Below, piece after piece: positions 7,566 through 8,724 of a DNA stretch of 8,724 nt. A program made the translations under genes and the position numbers. Under the pieces are notes generated by a model. The model searched no databases. It saw only the letters and a list, made by a program, of their open reading frames with translations, and was not told the DNA's origin. The stretch is taken from positions 1 to 8,724 of the forward strand of contig JBFGVE010000122.1 in assembly GCA_041565275.1 (NCBI GenBank). The letters run 5' to 3'. Position 1 is the first letter of the stretch. Each line of letters starts with the position of its first letter. The DNA comes from CAWUKT01 sp041565275. GTDB lineage: Bacteria > Bacteroidota > Bacteroidia > J057 > JADKCL01.

Positions 7566-7593
7566 TTTGGAATCATTCAGAGAAGTATATTTA
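7566..7593 (+). promoter_or_regulatory. Candidate Bacteroidota-type promoter for panB
   Basis: TTTG (7566-7569) is followed after 16 bases by TATATTTA (7586-7593), seven of eight matches to the Bacteroidota -7 element TAnnTTTG. Transcription would begin near 7600, giving a leader of about 20 bases before the panB ATG. The spacing is slightly shorter than usual and the last base mismatches, so this is tentative. Confidence 0.3.
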
Positions 7594-7619
7594 GCATTGC
7601 TTCATTTATTTCGACATTT

Positions 7620-8453
7620 ATGTCTACAGAAAAAGGATCATCTCAGAAGAAAGATTACAAAAGAATTACCACACGCCGCCTGTGGAACATGAAGCAAAAC
7701 GGGGAAAGGATATCTATGCTTACTGCCTACGATTATTCCTTTGCAGAGATCATCGACCAAGCAGGAGTTGATATTATCCTGGTAGGAGACTCGGCTTCCA
7801 ACGTTATCCATGGACATGAGACAACCCTTCCGATCACACTGAATCAAATGATCGACCATGCCTCTGCAGTGGTCCGTGGTGTGAACCGTGCCCTTGTAGT
7901 TGTGGATCTACCTTTTGGGTCTTACCAGGGAAATAGCAAAATAGCCCTTGAGAGTGCTGTTCGAATCATGAAGGAATCCGGGGGACACGCCGTCAAGATG
8001 GAAGGTGGGGTATTTATCATCGAATCCGTGAAACGTATTCTCAGCGCTGGTATTCCAGTGATGGGGCACTTGGGCCTGACTCCTCAGTCTATTTACAAGT
8101 TTGGTACTTACGCTGTGCGGGCAACCCAAGATGAAGAAGCAGATCAGTTGCATAGAGATGCACTCTTGCTCGAAGAGGCAGGCTGTTTTTCACTCATTCT
8201 GGAAAAGGTCCCAGCCGATCTTGCAGAGAAAGTAGCCAAATCTCTCAGTATTCCGCTGATTGGGATCGGAGCAGGTTCCGGCTGTGACGGGCAAGTACTG
8301 GTTACCCATGACATGCTGGGTATCAACAAAGAATTTTCGCCAAGATTTCTACGTCGTTATACTAACCTACACGACATTATGAAAAGAGCATTTGAGAGCT
8401 ACATCGCAGATGTAAAATCAGGCGACTTCCCCAATGAAGATGAAAGCTACTGA
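7620..8453 (+). CDS. panB: 3-methyl-2-oxobutanoate hydroxymethyltransferase (ketopantoate hydroxymethyltransferase)
   Basis: The enzyme transfers a hydroxymethyl group from 5,10-methylenetetrahydrofolate to 3-methyl-2-oxobutanoate, giving 2-dehydropantoate, the first committed step of pantothenate and CoA synthesis in the cytoplasm. The 277-residue product has the full PanB (beta/alpha)8-barrel pattern: MLTAYDYSFA (33-42), LVGDS with metal ligand Asp57, GHETTLPIT, VVDLPFGSY with Asp96, VKMEGG with Lys126 and Glu128, PVMGHLGLTPQS (146-157), LEKVP with the likely catalytic base Glu195, and IGIGAG (214-219). It is slightly longer than the about 264-residue E. coli enzyme owing to a charged N-terminal tail of about 15 residues. 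The ATG at 7620 is chosen because the family homology begins shortly after it; no SD precedes it, as is usual in Bacteroidota. It is followed 55 bases later by a pseudouridine synthase gene on the same strand, probably co-transcribed. Its reading frame looks intact despite the adjacent IS debris. Confidence 0.97.
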   Translation: MSTEKGSSQKKDYKRITTRRLWNMKQNGERISMLTAYDYSFAEIIDQAGVDIILVGDSASNVIHGHETTLPITLNQMIDHASAVVRGVNRALVVVDLPFGSYQGNSKIALESAVRIMKESGGHAVKMEGGVFIIESVKRILSAGIPVMGHLGLTPQSIYKFGTYAVRATQDEEADQLHRDALLLEEAGCFSLILEKVPADLAEKVAKSLSIPLIGIGAGSGCDGQVLVTHDMLGINKEFSPRFLRRYTNLHDIMKRAFESYIADVKSGDFPNEDESY

Positions 8454-8508
8454 ATGAGTCTTCTGCAAGCTAAAAAACCTCCAAAAGATATTCACAGAAT
8501 ACTTCATC

Positions 8509-8724
8509 ATGGAGCCTAAGGTACTCTACGAAGACAACCACCTCATTGCCATCGATAAGCCACACTGCATGCCTTCTCAAGGCGATGAGAGTGGGGATTT
8601 ATCGGCATTGGAGTGGACTACAGAATACCTCCGGGAAAAATACAATAAGCCTGGCAATGTCTTTTGCGGACTCTTGCACAGGTTAGATCGCCCGGTTGGC
8701 GGAGTCATGCTGTTTGCCAGGACC
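8509..8724 (+). CDS. RluA-family pseudouridine synthase, 3' end outside window
   Basis: The first 72 codons read MEPKVLYEDNHLIAIDKPHC, then a short variable stretch, then FCGLLHRLDRPVGGVMLFAR. VLYEDNHLIAIDKP is the opening of the RluA/RsuA-type catalytic domain, and HRLDRPVGG holds the catalytic aspartate (Asp60) that attacks the uridine. Enzymes of this family convert specific uridines in rRNA or tRNA to pseudouridine. The domain starts at residue 4 with no S4 domain ahead of it, so it is a short form of the family; the RNA target cannot be told. It lies 55 bases downstream of panB on the same strand, an arrangement I recall from other Bacteroidota. No SD is seen. The gene continues beyond the right edge. 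Confidence 0.92.
   Translation, partial: MEPKVLYEDNHLIAIDKPHCMPSQGDESGDLSALEWTTEYLREKYNKPGNVFCGLLHRLDRPVGGVMLFART

Noticed and set aside
1..8724. tRNA, rRNA, CRISPR array or riboswitch
   Set aside because: No cloverleaf, rRNA-like stretch, regularly spaced direct repeats or known riboswitch core was recognised by eye on either strand; the 11-base 16S-tail match in the leader is too short to be an rRNA fragment.

Overview
The window looks like chromosomal DNA of a Bacteroidota bacterium. No convincing Shine-Dalgarno sequence precedes any of the three recognisable genes, panB is followed directly by an RluA-type pseudouridine synthase gene, and the toxin homologue and IS66 remnant are most like Bacteroidota forms as I remember them. 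The assignment is an inference from gene content and style; no 16S or marker search was possible.

Layout. (1) Positions 1-6224, minus strand: one uninterrupted reading frame of 2,074 codons whose 3' end lies beyond the left edge. I checked every codon of this frame and found no stop. It encodes a giant homologue of the A subunit of Tc (ABC) toxin complexes, the TcdA/TcA family. It has an unusually long N-terminal extension (beta-sandwich repeats plus a helical stretch), then the conserved SPAAYL-type virulence-plasmid-A motif, a long helical shell, and the start of the neuraminidase-like region. The C-terminal pore-forming part is outside the window. (2) Positions 6225-6559: a non-coding leader and intergenic stretch with several inverted repeats, including a hairpin whose loop resembles the anti-Shine-Dalgarno sequence. 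(3) Positions 6560-7523: a small graveyard of insertion sequences. A minus-strand DDE transposase remnant (frameshifted, with an internal deletion and no 5' part) abuts a plus-strand fragment of the C-terminal half of an IS66-family transposase. The two are head to head, and both have lost their 5' portions at the junction. (4) Positions 7620-8453, plus strand: intact panB (ketopantoate hydroxymethyltransferase, vitamin B5/CoA synthesis). (5) Positions 8509-8724, plus strand: the first 72 codons of an RluA-family pseudouridine synthase gene, cut by the right edge.

Biologically, a housekeeping segment (panB and the pseudouridine synthase) is separated by decayed mobile elements from an accessory toxin locus transcribed in the other direction. 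If the locus is a complete Tc system, TcB and TcC genes should lie beyond the left edge, downstream of the TcA-like gene; nothing in the window shows whether they exist. The most noteworthy content is the architecture of the TcA-like protein and its structured leader. I did not find evidence for a wholly new kind of system.
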